Origin: Sphingomonas endolithica | GTDB lineage: Bacteria > Pseudomonadota > Alphaproteobacteria > Sphingomonadales > Sphingomonadaceae | Assembly: GCF_025231525.1 (NCBI RefSeq) | Contig: NZ_CP103057.1 | Location: forward strand, 806,001 to 870,000 | Length of the DNA: 64,000 nt | Reading direction: 5' to 3' | In this document: positions 9,357-20,816 of the stretch, piece by piece | Layout: each line of letters starts with the position of its first letter | Numbering within the stretch: position 1 is the first letter of the stretch | The notes under the pieces: model-generated | The model's database searches: none | The model's input: only the letters and a program-made list of their open reading frames with translations | Told to the model about the DNA's origin: nothing | Program-made: the position numbers and the translations under genes

Positions 9357-9428
9357 GCGCGAGTTGGCACAGTCCAGCCTTGTTCCGATCGCACCTTTGA
9401 AAATAGCAGTTTCTTAAACACAGTCGTC

Positions 9429-9449
9429 ACCCCGGACTTGTTCCGGGGT
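9429..9449. repeat. short palindrome common in alphaproteobacterial intergenic DNA
   Basis: ACCCCGGA (9429-9436) and TCCGGGGT (9442-9449) pair with a 5-nt loop. The same palindrome with flanking CAC/GTC occurs in very many alphaproteobacterial intergenic regions. Here it may also end transcription of the DUF4170 gene. Confidence 0.6.
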
Positions 9450-9548
9450 CCACCGCGCCGCACGCTCTACCCGAGAAGCCTGATGCTTGTCGCAAGCTGC
9501 TTGGTGGGCCCAGGCGACCCCACCTGAAACAGCCCACCTTATTCTACT

Positions 9549-9611
9549 CCGTTCGTGCTGAGCCTGCCGAAGCACGTGCCCGAAACACGCCCTTCGACAA
9601 GCTCAAGACGA
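9549..9611. repeat. degenerate inverted REP-like pair
   Basis: Arms beginning CCGTTCGTGCTGAGC (9549) and ending GCCCTTCGACAAGCTCAAG are roughly inverted copies of one another. The right arm shares GAGCTTGTCGAAGGGC (as reverse complement) with the repeat inside the terminase gene. I see no gene in 9357-9642. Confidence 0.65.
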
Positions 9612-9642
9612 CCAGATTAGCTTGGGATTGCGCGCGACGGGC

Positions 9643-10239
9643 TCAAGCCCGCCGGAACTGCCACCTCAGCAACGGCCGCGCCAGCAGCACGCCCGCCAGC
9701 AATCCGCCGAGCGGCTCCACGAACGTGACCGACATTTCGAAATTCTGGGCAACCAGCGCGAACACCGCCTGGATGCCGAACCAGATGCCGGCCAGCATCG
9801 CGATCTGAACCTGGCGCGTCTGGCCTCGGCCCACGGGCAGTGCAGCAGGCAAGCCATAGAGCATGAAATAGGCGCCGATCACCGCGAACATCGCCGGGTC
9901 GAGCCCGGCGCTGGGGATGGCCGATGCGGGCGTCAGGATCAGCCGCAACGCCGCCCCGAGATAGATGCCCGCGATCAGTACAATCGCCAGCCCGGCGGGA
10001 CGGATTGCCTTCTCGACGAACCGCCCCGCGATGAGCAGAAATACCAGATCGAACACCACCGACAGCACGTCACGCGGGATGAATGCCGACATCAGCGGCG
10101 ACGCCCAGGAACGCAGCGGGTCGTTGCTCCAGCCGCCGCCCACGAACTCAGCCGGGATGAACCCGAAGCCGATCGCCGCCAGGTCCAACCCGACGGCGGC
10201 CGCCAGGAACAGCGCTGCGAACACCGCGACCGCAATCAA
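9643..10239 (-). CDS. rhomboid-fold membrane protein lacking catalytic Ser and His
   Basis: About 198 residues with six hydrophobic segments in the rhomboid order. The L1/TM2 region SAFIPRDVLSVVFDLVFLLI, the TM4 region ending AMFAVIGAYF and the TM6 region LGGLLAGVLLARP align with rhomboid family motifs. Where active rhomboids have GxSG the sequence is GLDPAM (112-117), and where they have AHxGG it is VEPLGG (174-179). Both catalytic residues are absent, so this is likely a pseudoprotease. No ATG exists in frame: TTG at 10239 is the first standard start, while alignment suggests translation may begin near LPRGRF about 11 residues earlier, at a rare codon. It follows greA by 46 nt. Confidence 0.65.
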   Translation of the reverse strand: MIAVAVFAALFLAAAVGLDLAAIGFGFIPAEFVGGGWSNDPLRSWASPLMSAFIPRDVLSVVFDLVFLLIAGRFVEKAIRPAGLAIVLIAGIYLGAALRLILTPASAIPSAGLDPAMFAVIGAYFMLYGLPAALPVGRGQTRQVQIAMLAGIWFGIQAVFALVAQNFEMSVTFVEPLGGLLAGVLLARPLLRWQFRRA

Positions 10240-10285
10240 TGCGTCGGTGAAGCGCCCGCGTGGCAGGTGGATCCCGCTGCCCAGC

Positions 10286-10762
10286 TTAGATGAACTCGAT
10301 CTTGGAAACCGAATACCAGCGGTCGCCCGACGGCACGGTGACTTCGACTTCCTCGTCGATTTTGCGCCCGATCAGTGCACGGCCGAGTGGCGAATTGTAC
10401 GAGATGCGGCCGCCCTTGGCGTCCGCCTCGGTCTGGCCGACGATCTGGTACGTCACCGGCTTGTCGTCTTCGTCGAGCAACGTCACCGTCGCGCCGAACA
10501 CCACCTTGTCGCCGGACAAGTCGCGCGGGTCGATCACCTGCGCGCGGCTCAGCTTATCCTCGATATCGCTGATCGATGCCTCGATCTGTCCCTGCCGCTC
10601 CTTGGCAGCATGATATTCGGCGTTTTCGGACAGATCGCCATGCGCGCGCGCTTCCTCGATCGCATCGACGATGGTCGGGCGTTCCGCCTTCAGCCGTTTA
10701 AGGTCCGCATTCAGCTTCTCATAGCCTTCCTGCAGCATCGGCATCTTTTCGACGGTCGCCAT
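10286..10762 (-). CDS. greA: transcription elongation factor GreA
   Basis: From the ATG at 10762 (GAAAAGGG immediately upstream) the protein has 158 residues, the normal length. It has the N-terminal coiled coil ([16 protein letters not shown], then [16 protein letters not shown] with the acidic tip residues) and the C-terminal FKBP-like domain ([35 protein letters not shown]). GreA enters the RNA polymerase secondary channel and stimulates cleavage of backtracked transcripts. The ORF is open further upstream, but the family begins at [10 protein letters not shown]. It follows carB with a 76-nt gap. Confidence 0.96.
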   Translation of the reverse strand: MATVEKMPMLQEGYEKLNADLKRLKAERPTIVDAIEEARAHGDLSENAEYHAAKERQGQIEASISDIEDKLSRAQVIDPRDLSGDKVVFGATVTLLDEDDKPVTYQIVGQTEADAKGGRISYNSPLGRALIGRKIDEEVEVTVPSGDRWYSVSKIEFI

Positions 10763-10838
10763 CCCTTTTCGTCCTTCGTCCATTGCCCCATTCGGCCGGT
10801 CCTTATCGGACCTGCCCGCACTTGTATCGATTTCGGGG

Positions 10839-13800
10839 TCAGTTGTGCGAGTGCGAATAATAGGATTGGAGCGGCCGTACTTCAAGGTCATGGTTGTCCA
10901 GCGCCACGATTGCCTGCGCCGCCTCGACGCTGGCGGCCGCTGTAGTGAAATGCGGGATCTTCTGCACCAAAGCGGCGGCGCGGATCGGCTGCGAATCCTT
11001 CAGCGATTGCCAGCCCTCCGTGGTGTTGAACACCAGATCGATCGCACCGTCCTTCATCTTGTCGACGATGTGCGGCCGCCCCTGCGCCACCTTGTTGACG
11101 CGCTCCACCGCCACACCGTTTGCGGTGAGGAACGCCGCGGTGCCATCCGTCGCGACGATGCGGAAGCCCTGCTCCGCCAGCAGCCGCGCCGCCGGCAGGA
11201 TCACCGACTTGTCGCCTTCCTTTACCGACACGAACACCGTGCCCGACTTCGGCAACACCGTCCCCGCGCCAAGCTCGGCCTTGGCAAAGGCGATCGCAAA
11301 ATTGGTATCGATGCCCATCACTTCGCCGGTCGACTTCATTTCCGGTGACAAGACCGGATCGACGCCGGGGAAGCGGTTGAACGGGAACACCGCTTCCTTC
11401 ACGGCATAGTAATCGATGTGCCGGTCGATCTTGGGCAGGTCGGCCAGCTTCTCGCCTGCCATCACGCGCGCCGCAATCTTGGCGATCGGCGCCCCGATCG
11501 CCTTGGCGACGAACGGCACCGTGCGGCTGGCCCGCGGATTGACCTCGATAAGATATACCAGCCCGTCCTTCACGGCGAACTGGATGTTCATCAGCCCGAC
11601 CACCGACAGCGCGTGCGCCAGCGCCACCGTCTGCCGCTCGATCTCGGCGATAATCTCGTCCGACAGCGAATACGGGGGGATCGAGCAGGCGCTGTCGCCC
11701 GAATGCACGCCGGCTTCCTCGATATGCTGCAACACGCCGGCGACCGTTACATCGGTGCCGTCGCAGATCGCGTCGACATCCACTTCGATCGCATCGCGGA
11801 GATATTGATCGATTAGCACCGGCGAGTCGCCCGACACGCGCACCGCCGTCGCGATATAATTGTCGAGCTGCTCGAGCGAGTCGACGATCTCCATCGCCCG
11901 GCCGCCGAGCACATAGCTCGGCCGCATCAACACCGGATAGCCGATCCGTTCAGCCGCCGCGACCGCCTCATCACGGCTGCGCGCCAGGCCATTGGCCGGC
12001 TGACGCAGCTCGAGCTTCGTCACCAGCGCCGAAAAGCGCTCGCGATCCTCGGCCAGGTCGATCGCATCCGGTGACGTGCCCAGGATCGGGATCCCCGCCG
12101 CCTCCAGCGCGCGCGCCAGGTTGAGCGGTGTTTGCCCGCCGAACTGCACGATCACCCCGACCAGCGTGCCATTCTGCTGCTCGGTGTGCAGGATCTCCAG
12201 CACGTCCTCTGCCGTCAGCGGCTCGAAATACAGCCGGTCCGACGTGTCGTAATCGGTCGACACGGTCTCCGGATTACAATTGACCATGATCGTCTCGTAC
12301 CCGGCGTCCCCCAATGCGAAGCAGGCATGGCAGCAGCAATAGTCGAACTCGATCCCCTGCCCGATCCGGTTCGGCCCGCCACCCAGGATGACGATCTTGC
12401 GCCGCGCGCTCGGCATGCTCTCGCATTCCGGCTCGCCGAAGCTCGGCGCCTCATAGGTCGAATACATATACGGCGTCTTTGCGTCGAACTCCGCCGCACA
12501 GGTATCGATGCGCTTGAACACCGGGCGCACGCCGAGCCGGTGACGCAGCGCGCGCACCTCGTCATCGGTCACGCCGCCCGTCATCGCCACGACGGCATCG
12601 TGGATCAACCCAGAGCCCCGTGCGATCCCACGCGCATTGCCGCGCAGATTGGCCGATTGCAGCGCCAGATAGGCGAGCCGTTTGTCACTGAAGCCCATCG
12701 ACTTCAGGCGGCGCATTCCCGCAGCGTCGATCGGCAATCCGCTGGCGCACACCTGGTCTTCGGCGCGGATGATCTCCACGATCCGCTCGAGGAACCACGG
12801 ATCGAACTTGGCGATCGCATGCACCTCGGCGACCGTGAAGCCTTCGCGCAACGCCTGCGCCGCGACCAGCAACCGGTCCGGCGTGGCACGCGCCAGCGCC
12901 GCCTCGATCTCGGCGCGCGGTGCACCGACCAGATGCTCGATCATGTTGAAGCCGCTGAGCCCCGTCTCCAGGCCACGCAACGCCTTCTGCAGGCTTTCGT
13001 GAATATTGCGCCCGATCGCCATGACTTCGCCGACGCTCTTCATCGCGGTCGAGAGGATCGGCTCCGCGCCCTTGAACTTCTCGAACGCGAAACGCGGGAT
13101 CTTGGTGACGACGTAATCGATCGTCGGCTCGAAGCTCGCCGGCGTCGCGCCGGTAATGTCGTTGGTGATCTCGTCCAGCGTATAGCCGACCGCCAGCTTG
13201 GCCGCGACCTTGGCGATCGGGAAGCCGGTCGCCTTCGAGGCCAGCGCCGAAGAACGCGACACGCGCGGGTTCATCTCGATCACGATCAAGCGGCCATCCT
13301 TCGGATTGACCGCGAACTGCACGTTGGAACCGCCTGTTTCGACACCGATTTCACGCAACACCGCAATGCTCGCGTTGCGCATGATCTGGTATTCCTTGTC
13401 GGTCAGCGTCAGCGCCGGCGCGACGGTGATGCTGTCGCCGGTATGCACGCCCATCGGATCGATATTCTCGATCGAGCAGATGATGATGCAATTGTCGTTG
13501 CGATCACGCACGACCTCCATCTCATATTCTTTCCACCCGAGCAGCGACTCTTCGATCAGCACCTCGGTGGTCGGCGACGCACCCAGCCCGGAGCGCACGA
13601 TCGCCTCGAATTCCTCGCGGTTGTAGGCAATGCCGCCGCCCGATCCGCCCATCGTGAACGACGGCCGGATGATCGACGGCAGCCCGGTGCGCTCCAGCAC
13701 CTCGAACGCTTCGGTCACGCTGTGCGCGATGCCCGAGCGCGCGCTTTCCAGCCCGATGCGGTCCATCGCCTCGCGAAACTTCTGCCGGTCCTCCGCCTTG

Positions 13801-14171
13801 TCGATCGCCTCGGCATCCGCGCCGATCATCTGCACGCCGTATTTCTCCAGCGTACCGTCGTTGAACAGCGCCAGCGCAGTATTCAGCGCGGTCTGCCCGC
13901 CCATCGTCGGCAGCACCGCGTCCGGCCGTTCTTTGGCGATGATCTTCGCGACGATCTCCGGCGTGATCGGCTCGACATAGGTGGCATCGGCGAGGTCAGG
14001 ATCGGTCATGATCGTCGCTGGGTTCGAATTGACCAGCACGATGCGATAGCCTTCCTCGCGCAGCGCCTTGATCGCCTGCGTGCCCGAATAATCGAACTCG
14101 CACGCCTGGCCGATCACGATCGGCCCCGCGCCGATCACGAGGATGGAGGAGATGTCGGTACGCTTAGGCAT
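10839..14171 (-). CDS. carB: carbamoyl-phosphate synthase large subunit
   Basis: The 1110-residue subunit makes carbamoyl phosphate from bicarbonate, ammonia (channelled from CarA) and two ATP for arginine and pyrimidine synthesis. It starts [17 protein letters not shown], has two tandem ATP-grasp halves (about 1-400 and 570-950, each with [10 protein letters not shown] / [10 protein letters not shown] and [15 protein letters not shown] loops), the oligomerisation domain between them, and the C-terminal MGS-like allosteric domain ending in [10 protein letters not shown]. Length is normal. It starts 2 nt after the rraB stop (TAACAATG). Confidence 0.97.
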   Translation of the reverse strand: MPKRTDISSILVIGAGPIVIGQACEFDYSGTQAIKALREEGYRIVLVNSNPATIMTDPDLADATYVEPITPEIVAKIIAKERPDAVLPTMGGQTALNTALALFNDGTLEKYGVQMIGADAEAIDKAEDRQKFREAMDRIGLESARSGIAHSVTEAFEVLERTGLPSIIRPSFTMGGSGGGIAYNREEFEAIVRSGLGASPTTEVLIEESLLGWKEYEMEVVRDRNDNCIIICSIENIDPMGVHTGDSITVAPALTLTDKEYQIMRNASIAVLREIGVETGGSNVQFAVNPKDGRLIVIEMNPRVSRSSALASKATGFPIAKVAAKLAVGYTLDEITNDITGATPASFEPTIDYVVTKIPRFAFEKFKGAEPILSTAMKSVGEVMAIGRNIHESLQKALRGLETGLSGFNMIEHLVGAPRAEIEAALARATPDRLLVAAQALREGFTVAEVHAIAKFDPWFLERIVEIIRAEDQVCASGLPIDAAGMRRLKSMGFSDKRLAYLALQSANLRGNARGIARGSGLIHDAVVAMTGGVTDDEVRALRHRLGVRPVFKRIDTCAAEFDAKTPYMYSTYEAPSFGEPECESMPSARRKIVILGGGPNRIGQGIEFDYCCCHACFALGDAGYETIMVNCNPETVSTDYDTSDRLYFEPLTAEDVLEILHTEQQNGTLVGVIVQFGGQTPLNLARALEAAGIPILGTSPDAIDLAEDRERFSALVTKLELRQPANGLARSRDEAVAAAERIGYPVLMRPSYVLGGRAMEIVDSLEQLDNYIATAVRVSGDSPVLIDQYLRDAIEVDVDAICDGTDVTVAGVLQHIEEAGVHSGDSACSIPPYSLSDEIIAEIERQTVALAHALSVVGLMNIQFAVKDGLVYLIEVNPRASRTVPFVAKAIGAPIAKIAARVMAGEKLADLPKIDRHIDYYAVKEAVFPFNRFPGVDPVLSPEMKSTGEVMGIDTNFAIAFAKAELGAGTVLPKSGTVFVSVKEGDKSVILPAARLLAEQGFRIVATDGTAAFLTANGVAVERVNKVAQGRPHIVDKMKDGAIDLVFNTTEGWQSLKDSQPIRAAALVQKIPHFTTAAASVEAAQAIVALDNHDLEVRPLQSYYSHSHN

Positions 14172-14173
14172 TG

Positions 14174-14533
14174 TTACTCGGTTCCATCCTCGGCGGTGCA
14201 GCCCCAGCCGTCATATTCCACGTCGTACAGCAATTCGATCTGCAGGCAGCGCAAGGTCAGCGCCTTGATCGACTCCTCGTCGGCGGCCTGCTCGCAGCCG
14301 AGGAACAAAGACACTTCGCCTTCCTCGTCCTCTTCCCGCTCGATCACCTCGAAGCCAAGCTCGCTTGCACTCTCCTCCAGCCGATCCAGTGCCTCCTCGT
14401 CGCCGCGAAAGCTGACATCGATCGGGCGCACGATCTCGGCGCGGTCGCCATTCTCGCGCAGGCTGGCGAGCACATCCTTGTCGGCGGCCCATTCGGCATC
14501 CAGCCGTGCCTGATCCACTTCGGGAAGAGTCAT
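14174..14533 (-). CDS. RraB-family protein (regulator of RNase E activity) inside the car operon
   Basis: This acidic 119-residue protein ([42 protein letters not shown]) fits the RraB/PF06877 family, in which E. coli RraB binds and inhibits RNase E. It overlaps the carA stop by 4 nt and carB begins 2 nt after it, so all three must be co-transcribed. Whether it modulates RNase E here is inference. RraB homologues outside gammaproteobacteria are little studied. Confidence 0.75.
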   Translation of the reverse strand: MTLPEVDQARLDAEWAADKDVLASLRENGDRAEIVRPIDVSFRGDEEALDRLEESASELGFEVIEREEDEEGEVSLFLGCEQAADEESIKALTLRCLQIELLYDVEYDGWGCTAEDGTE

Positions 14534-15807
14534 GATGCCACCTTCAGATTACCGACGAATTTTTCGAACAGATACAGGCTGTCCTGCGGCCCGGGGCTAG
14601 CCTCGGGATGATATTGCACGCTGAACGCCGGCCGATCCGTCAGTTCGAACCCGGCATTGCTGCCATCGAACAACGACACATGCGTCTCCCGCGCCGTCGC
14701 CGGCAGCGTCTCGCCGCGCACCGCAAAGCCGTGGTTCATGCTGGTGATCTCGACCACCCCGTCCGACAGGCGCTTGACCGGATGGTTGGCGCCGCGATGA
14801 CCCTGGAACATCTTGGTCGTCTGCGCGCCTACCGCCAACGCCAGCAATTGGTGTCCGAGACAGATGCCGAACAGCGGAATGCGCGTTTCGAGCAGTTGCT
14901 GGATCACCGGCACCGCATAGTCACCGGTCGCCGCGGGATCGCCCGGGCCGTTGGACAGGAAGATGCCGTCGGGCTTGAGCGCCATCACCTCGTCATACGT
15001 CGCGGTCGCCGGCAACACGCTGACCTTCGCCCCCGCCGCGGCGAGATTGCGGTAGATGTTGCGCTTGGCGCCATAATCGATCGCGACGACATGGGGGCGC
15101 TCATCCCCCTCCCGCTTGCGGGAGGGGTCAGGGGTGGGGCTATCCACGGGCGTAGCGTCCATTGAAGTGTCCCCACCCCCGGCCCCTCCCGCAAGCGGGA
15201 GGGGGGACGACGCGCCATACCCGAACCCAAGCCGCCAAACGCCGCCTTCCCAGCCGTAATGCGTCTCCGCCGTCACGTCCTTGGCCAGATCCATTCCCTC
15301 CAGCCCGGGCCAGGCTCGCGCCTGTGCCAGCAGCGCCGGAATATCGAACGTGCCGCTTGCCGAATGCGCGATCACGCCGTTCGGCGCGCCGCCGACGCGG
15401 ATCCGCTTGGTCAGCGCCCGCGTGTCGATCCCCGACAATCCGATCCGCCCATGCGCCGCCATCCAGGAATCCAGCCGCTCGACCGAGCGGAAATTCGACG
15501 GCTCGGTCACGTCCTCGCGCACGATGATGCCGAGCGCATGCGGGTCGTTCGCCTCCAGATCGTCCGGGTTCGCCCCGACATTGCCGATATGCGGGAAGGT
15601 GAAGGTTACCATCTGTCCGGCGAAGGACGGATCGGTCATCACCTCCTGATAGCCGGTCATCGCGGTGTGGAAGCACACTTCGCCGACCGCAGACCCTTCG
15701 GCGCCGAACCCGCGCCCCCACGCCACGTCGCCGCTCGCCAGCACCAGCACGCCGGTCGCGCCGTCCGGAGCCTTGGCAGGCATGGCAATAGGCTTGGTGT
15801 CGGCCAT
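14530..15807 (-). CDS. carA: carbamoyl-phosphate synthase small subunit with in-frame palindrome insertion
   Basis: The 425-residue glutaminase subunit supplies ammonia to CarB. The N-terminal small domain (about 17-195) and the class I glutamine amidotransferase domain (about 237-425) with Cys316 in GICLGHQ and His400/Glu402 in QYHPEAS are intact. Between them, residues about 200-235 (PLPLAGGAGGG and PTPDPSRKREG) are encoded by two inverted copies of a palindromic repeat (15105-15206). Without it the length, about 391, would be normal. ATG at 15807 is preferred because AAGGAG lies 11 nt upstream. GTG at 15819 is possible. Confidence 0.95.
   Translation of the reverse strand: MADTKPIAMPAKAPDGATGVLVLASGDVAWGRGFGAEGSAVGEVCFHTAMTGYQEVMTDPSFAGQMVTFTFPHIGNVGANPDDLEANDPHALGIIVREDVTEPSNFRSVERLDSWMAAHGRIGLSGIDTRALTKRIRVGGAPNGVIAHSASGTFDIPALLAQARAWPGLEGMDLAKDVTAETHYGWEGGVWRLGFGYGASSPLPLAGGAGGGDTSMDATPVDSPTPDPSRKREGDERPHVVAIDYGAKRNIYRNLAAAGAKVSVLPATATYDEVMALKPDGIFLSNGPGDPAATGDYAVPVIQQLLETRIPLFGICLGHQLLALAVGAQTTKMFQGHRGANHPVKRLSDGVVEITSMNHGFAVRGETLPATARETHVSLFDGSNAGFELTDRPAFSVQYHPEASPGPQDSLYLFEKFVGNLKVAS
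15105..15139. repeat. palindromic repeat, copy 1 (inside carA)
   Basis: The core is CCCTCCCGCTTGCGGGAGGG followed by a G-rich arm ending GGGGTGGGG. It is read in frame within carA. Copies 2 (15171-15206), 3 (16402-16436) and 4 (16783-16815) share the core. Confidence 0.9.
15171..15206. repeat. palindromic repeat, copy 2 (inside carA, inverted relative to copy 1)
   Basis: CCCCACCCCCGGCCCCTCCC followed by GCAAGCGGGAGGGGGG is the reverse complement arrangement of copy 1. The two copies and the 31 nt between them span 102 nt, exactly 34 codons, so the frame is kept. Confidence 0.9.
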
Positions 15808-15924
15808 GTCGGCGGGCACTCCTTCTCGTTGTCGATGTCGCTAAGCGGCGTTGGCTAGAGACGTGGGCGGGATGCGTCAATCGCTTAAACCGGCTAGACC
15901 GCGCCCGTGACAGAAGGACGTAGA

Positions 15925-16377
15925 ATGATTCGAGACGACATCAAGGCCGCACAGATCACCGCAATGAAGGCCGGCGACAAGGCGACGCGGAACGCCGTCA
16001 GCCTGATTCAGGCCGCGATCAAGAATCGCGACATCGAGGCCCGCACCGGCAAGGCGCCCGACGATGACGATGCGCTGGTCATCGAAGTGCTGCAGAAGAT
16101 GGTCAAGCAGCGCCGCGAATCGATCGATATGTACGTGAAGGGCGGCCGCCAGGAACTCGCCGACGCGGAAAGCGCGGAGGTCGCCGTGATCGAACGCTTC
16201 CTGCCGCAGCAGATGGACGAGGCGCAAACCACCGCCGCAATCGAGTCGATCAAGACGGAACTGGGTGCGGCTGGCATGAAAGACATGGGCCGGGTGATGG
16301 CGGAACTGAAGGCCAGGCATGCGAGCGAGCTCGACATGAGCAAGGCGAGCGGCTTGGTGAAGGCGGCGCTGAGCTAA
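15925..16377 (+). CDS. GatB/YqeY domain protein
   Basis: A 150-residue protein (MIRDDIKAAQITAMKAGDKA; MKDMGRVMAELKARH; KASGLVKAAL) of the YqeY family, homologous to the C-terminal tail domain of GatB. Its function is uncertain; tRNA-dependent amidotransferase helper activity has been proposed. GAAGGA nine bases upstream supports the ATG at 15925 over the first in-frame start at 15907. It heads the yqeY-dnaG-rpoD run, a standard alphaproteobacterial order, here interrupted by the DUF559 gene whose ATG directly follows its stop. Confidence 0.92.
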   Translation: MIRDDIKAAQITAMKAGDKATRNAVSLIQAAIKNRDIEARTGKAPDDDDALVIEVLQKMVKQRRESIDMYVKGGRQELADAESAEVAVIERFLPQQMDEAQTTAAIESIKTELGAAGMKDMGRVMAELKARHASELDMSKASGLVKAALS

Positions 16378-16851
16378 ATGAGCGAAGAAAGCCCTCTTCT
16401 TCCCCCCTCCCGCTTGCGGGAGGGGCCGGGGGTGGGAACGGTAGCAGGGGTGCGCCGACCAACAACCCGCGCGCAACAACTCCGCAACGAGGCCACGCCG
16501 GCCGAACGAAAATTGTGGAGCGCCATCCACGCCAGCAAGCTCGGTTGGAAGTTCAGCCGCCAGATGCCGGTCGGTCCGTATATCTGCGACTTCCTGTCAC
16601 GTAGTGCCATGCTGGCGATCGAACTCGACGGCTATAGCCACGATTTGACGATGGAGCGCGACGCGAAACGCGAGGCTTTTCTACGCTCGCGCGGGATAAC
16701 GATCCTGCGCTTCCAGAATAGCGATGTCACAAACAACCTCGCAGGTGTCGTACATGCGATCAGCACAGCGTTAGCGGCACTGCCCACCCCCAACCCCTCC
16801 CGCAAGCGGGAGGGGAGCTTTGTCGCACGCCCTTGCGAACAGGGGCGTTAA
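16378..16851 (+). CDS. DUF559 endonuclease-like protein bracketed by inverted palindromic repeats
   Basis: The ORF encodes 157 residues. The core (about 30-132) has the DUF559 pattern: ATPAERKLW, VGPYICDF with Asp71, LAIELDG with Glu82 and Asp84, then His88 and GITILRFQNSDV. This fold is related to very-short-patch-repair-like and other PD-(D/E)XK nucleases. The N-terminal (SRLREGPG) and C-terminal (PTPNPSRKREG) ends are translations of repeat copies 3 and 4, so the gene sits inside an inverted-repeat unit (16402-16815). A GTG at 16450 could give a shorter, repeat-free N-terminus. It splits yqeY from dnaG and overlaps the dnaG start (TAATG). Confidence 0.75.
   Translation: MSEESPLLPPSRLREGPGVGTVAGVRRPTTRAQQLRNEATPAERKLWSAIHASKLGWKFSRQMPVGPYICDFLSRSAMLAIELDGYSHDLTMERDAKREAFLRSRGITILRFQNSDVTNNLAGVVHAISTALAALPTPNPSRKREGSFVARPCEQGR
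16402..16436. repeat. palindromic repeat, copy 3 (left flank of DUF559)
   Basis: It contains CCCTCCCGCTTGCGGGAGGG plus a G-rich arm (GGCCGGGGGTGGG), in the same orientation as copy 1. Confidence 0.9.
16783..16815. repeat. palindromic repeat, copy 4 (right flank of DUF559, inverted)
   Basis: CCCACCCCCAACCCCTCCCG followed by CAAGCGGGAGGGG, inverted relative to copy 3 and in the same orientation as copy 2. It ends 35 nt before the dnaG start. Confidence 0.9.
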
Positions 16852-18742
16852 TGACCCTCTCCCCCCAATTCCTCGACGAGCTCCGTGCCCGCACGCTCCT
16901 CTCCAGCCTGATCGGCCGCACCACCAAGCTGCAAAAAGCCGGCCGCGAGTTTCGCGCCTGCTGTCCGTTCCACAACGAAAAGTCCCCCAGCTTCTACGTC
17001 AATGACGACAAGGGCTTCTACCATTGCTTCGGCTGCAGCGCGCACGGCGACGCGATCCGCTGGCTGACCGACCAGCAGGGCCTGCCGTTCATGGATGCGG
17101 TGAAGGAGCTCGCCCAGTCCGCGGGTATGGAATTGCCCGCAATGGATCCCCGCGCGGCGGAGAAAGCCGAAGCCGCCAAGGGCCTGCACGAAGCTTGCGC
17201 GGATGCCGCCACCTGGTTCACCGACCAGCTGAACGGCATTGCGGGCAGCGAAGCGCGCTCGATCCTCGAAAAACGCGGCATCAAGCCGGAAACCGCCCGC
17301 GCCTTCGCGCTCGGCTACGCGCCCGATTCGCGCGGCAAGCTCAAGGACGCGCTCAAGGACTATGGCGACCCGCTGCTGATCGAGGCCGGGCTGCTCATCT
17401 CGGTAGAACAGAAAACCCCCTACGATCGCTTCCGCGGTCGTCTGATGATTCCGATCCGCGACCCCCGCGGCCGCACCGTCGCGTTCGGCGGCCGCATCAT
17501 CGGCGACGGTGAGCCGAAATATCTGAACTCGCCCGAGACGCCGCTCTTCGATAAGGGCCGCACGCTCTACAATCTCGATCGCGCCGGACCCGCTGCGCGC
17601 AAGAGCGGCCGCGTGCTGGTGGTGGAGGGCTATATGGACGTCATCGCACTAGCCCAGGCCGGGTTCGAGGAAGCGGTCGCGCCGCTCGGCACCGCGCTCA
17701 CCGAGGCGCAGCTCGAACGCCTCTGGCGGATGAGCGACGTGCCGATCCTGTGTCTCGACGGCGACAGCGCCGGGCAGAAGGCGGCGATCCGCGCCGCGCA
17801 CCGCGCGCTCCCCATGCTCAGCCCCGGCCGCAGCCTCGCCTTCGTCACCCTGCCGCAGGGCCAGGACCCGGACGACCTGGTGCGCCTGAAGGGTCCCGCC
17901 GCATTCGAAGCCCTGCTCAAGACGCCCGACCCGCTGGTCGACAAGCTGTGGACGCACGAACTCGCGCTCGAGCCGCTCGACACGCCCGAGCAGAAAGCGG
18001 GCTTGAAGCACCGTCTCAACGAACTCGCCGGCCACATCGTCGACGCCAACGTCAAACACGAATACATCGCCGAGTTCCGCCGCCGTTACGACGATCTCTA
18101 TACTCGCAAGCGCGAGCCGTTCCGTCCCTTCACCCCGCAGCCACGTGGGCAGCGCAAGCCCGGCCAGCCGTGGAAGGCGCCGCCCGGCCCGGTCGGCGAG
18201 GGTGTGAAGGGCGTTCGCGCCGGGGGGATCGACCGCATCCTCGCCAAGGCGGTACTCGCCGGCTTGATCCGCCACCCGGCGGAGATTGCCCGCCACATGG
18301 AAGTGCTTGGCAGCCTCAAGATGGCGGACGGTGCGCTGGGAAAATTGTTCGAGGCGGTGGTCGATCTGGCGGTTGAAGACATGCATTCGGGGAAGACGCT
18401 TGATAGTGACGGCGTTCTCACCATATTGGCCGCATCTGGTTTTGATATAATCGCGCACGACTTGTTGCGGGCCGATCAACTTTCCTGCTCCTTCACACAG
18501 AAGGATGCGGAACCGGCACGGGCGCGTGAGGACCTCGACGAGGCGATCGCGATCTTGGTGGCGCGGCCGGAGGTGGATGCGGCATTGGCCGATGCAACGG
18601 CGGAGATGCAGGCGCGTTATTCGAACGAAGCATTCGAACGACAGATCGCGCTGGTGAAGGAACAACAGGCGCTCGACGCTCGGCTTGCCAATCTGGTGCA
18701 GGCGAACGAAGACGCCAGGGTATTTAGTGCTGAGGGCAATTG

Positions 18743-18743
<1 letters not shown>
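16851..18743 (+). CDS. dnaG: DNA primase
   Basis: The 630-residue primase lays RNA primers at the replication fork. It has an N-terminal zinc finger (Cys38, His41, Cys59, Cys62 in [12 protein letters not shown] and [10 protein letters not shown]), the RNA polymerase core with TOPRIM motifs [11 protein letters not shown] and [11 protein letters not shown], and a C-terminal helicase-binding region (about 460-630). The ATG at 16851 overlaps the DUF559 stop. The family starts near [12 protein letters not shown], so this start is firm. The stop overlaps the rpoD start (TGATG). Confidence 0.97.
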
Positions 18744-20773
<2,030 letters not shown>

Positions 20774-20816
20774 GGCGGGTCCCGCGTTGGACAGCCTGAA
20801 CGGGGGATCAGGCACG

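Noticed and set aside
9643..15807. Long plus-strand ORFs antisense to carB, carA and eno (up to nearly 800 codons)
   Set aside because: They are His/Arg/Asp-rich frame shadows of high-GC genes with no domain features; the minus-strand genes are certain.
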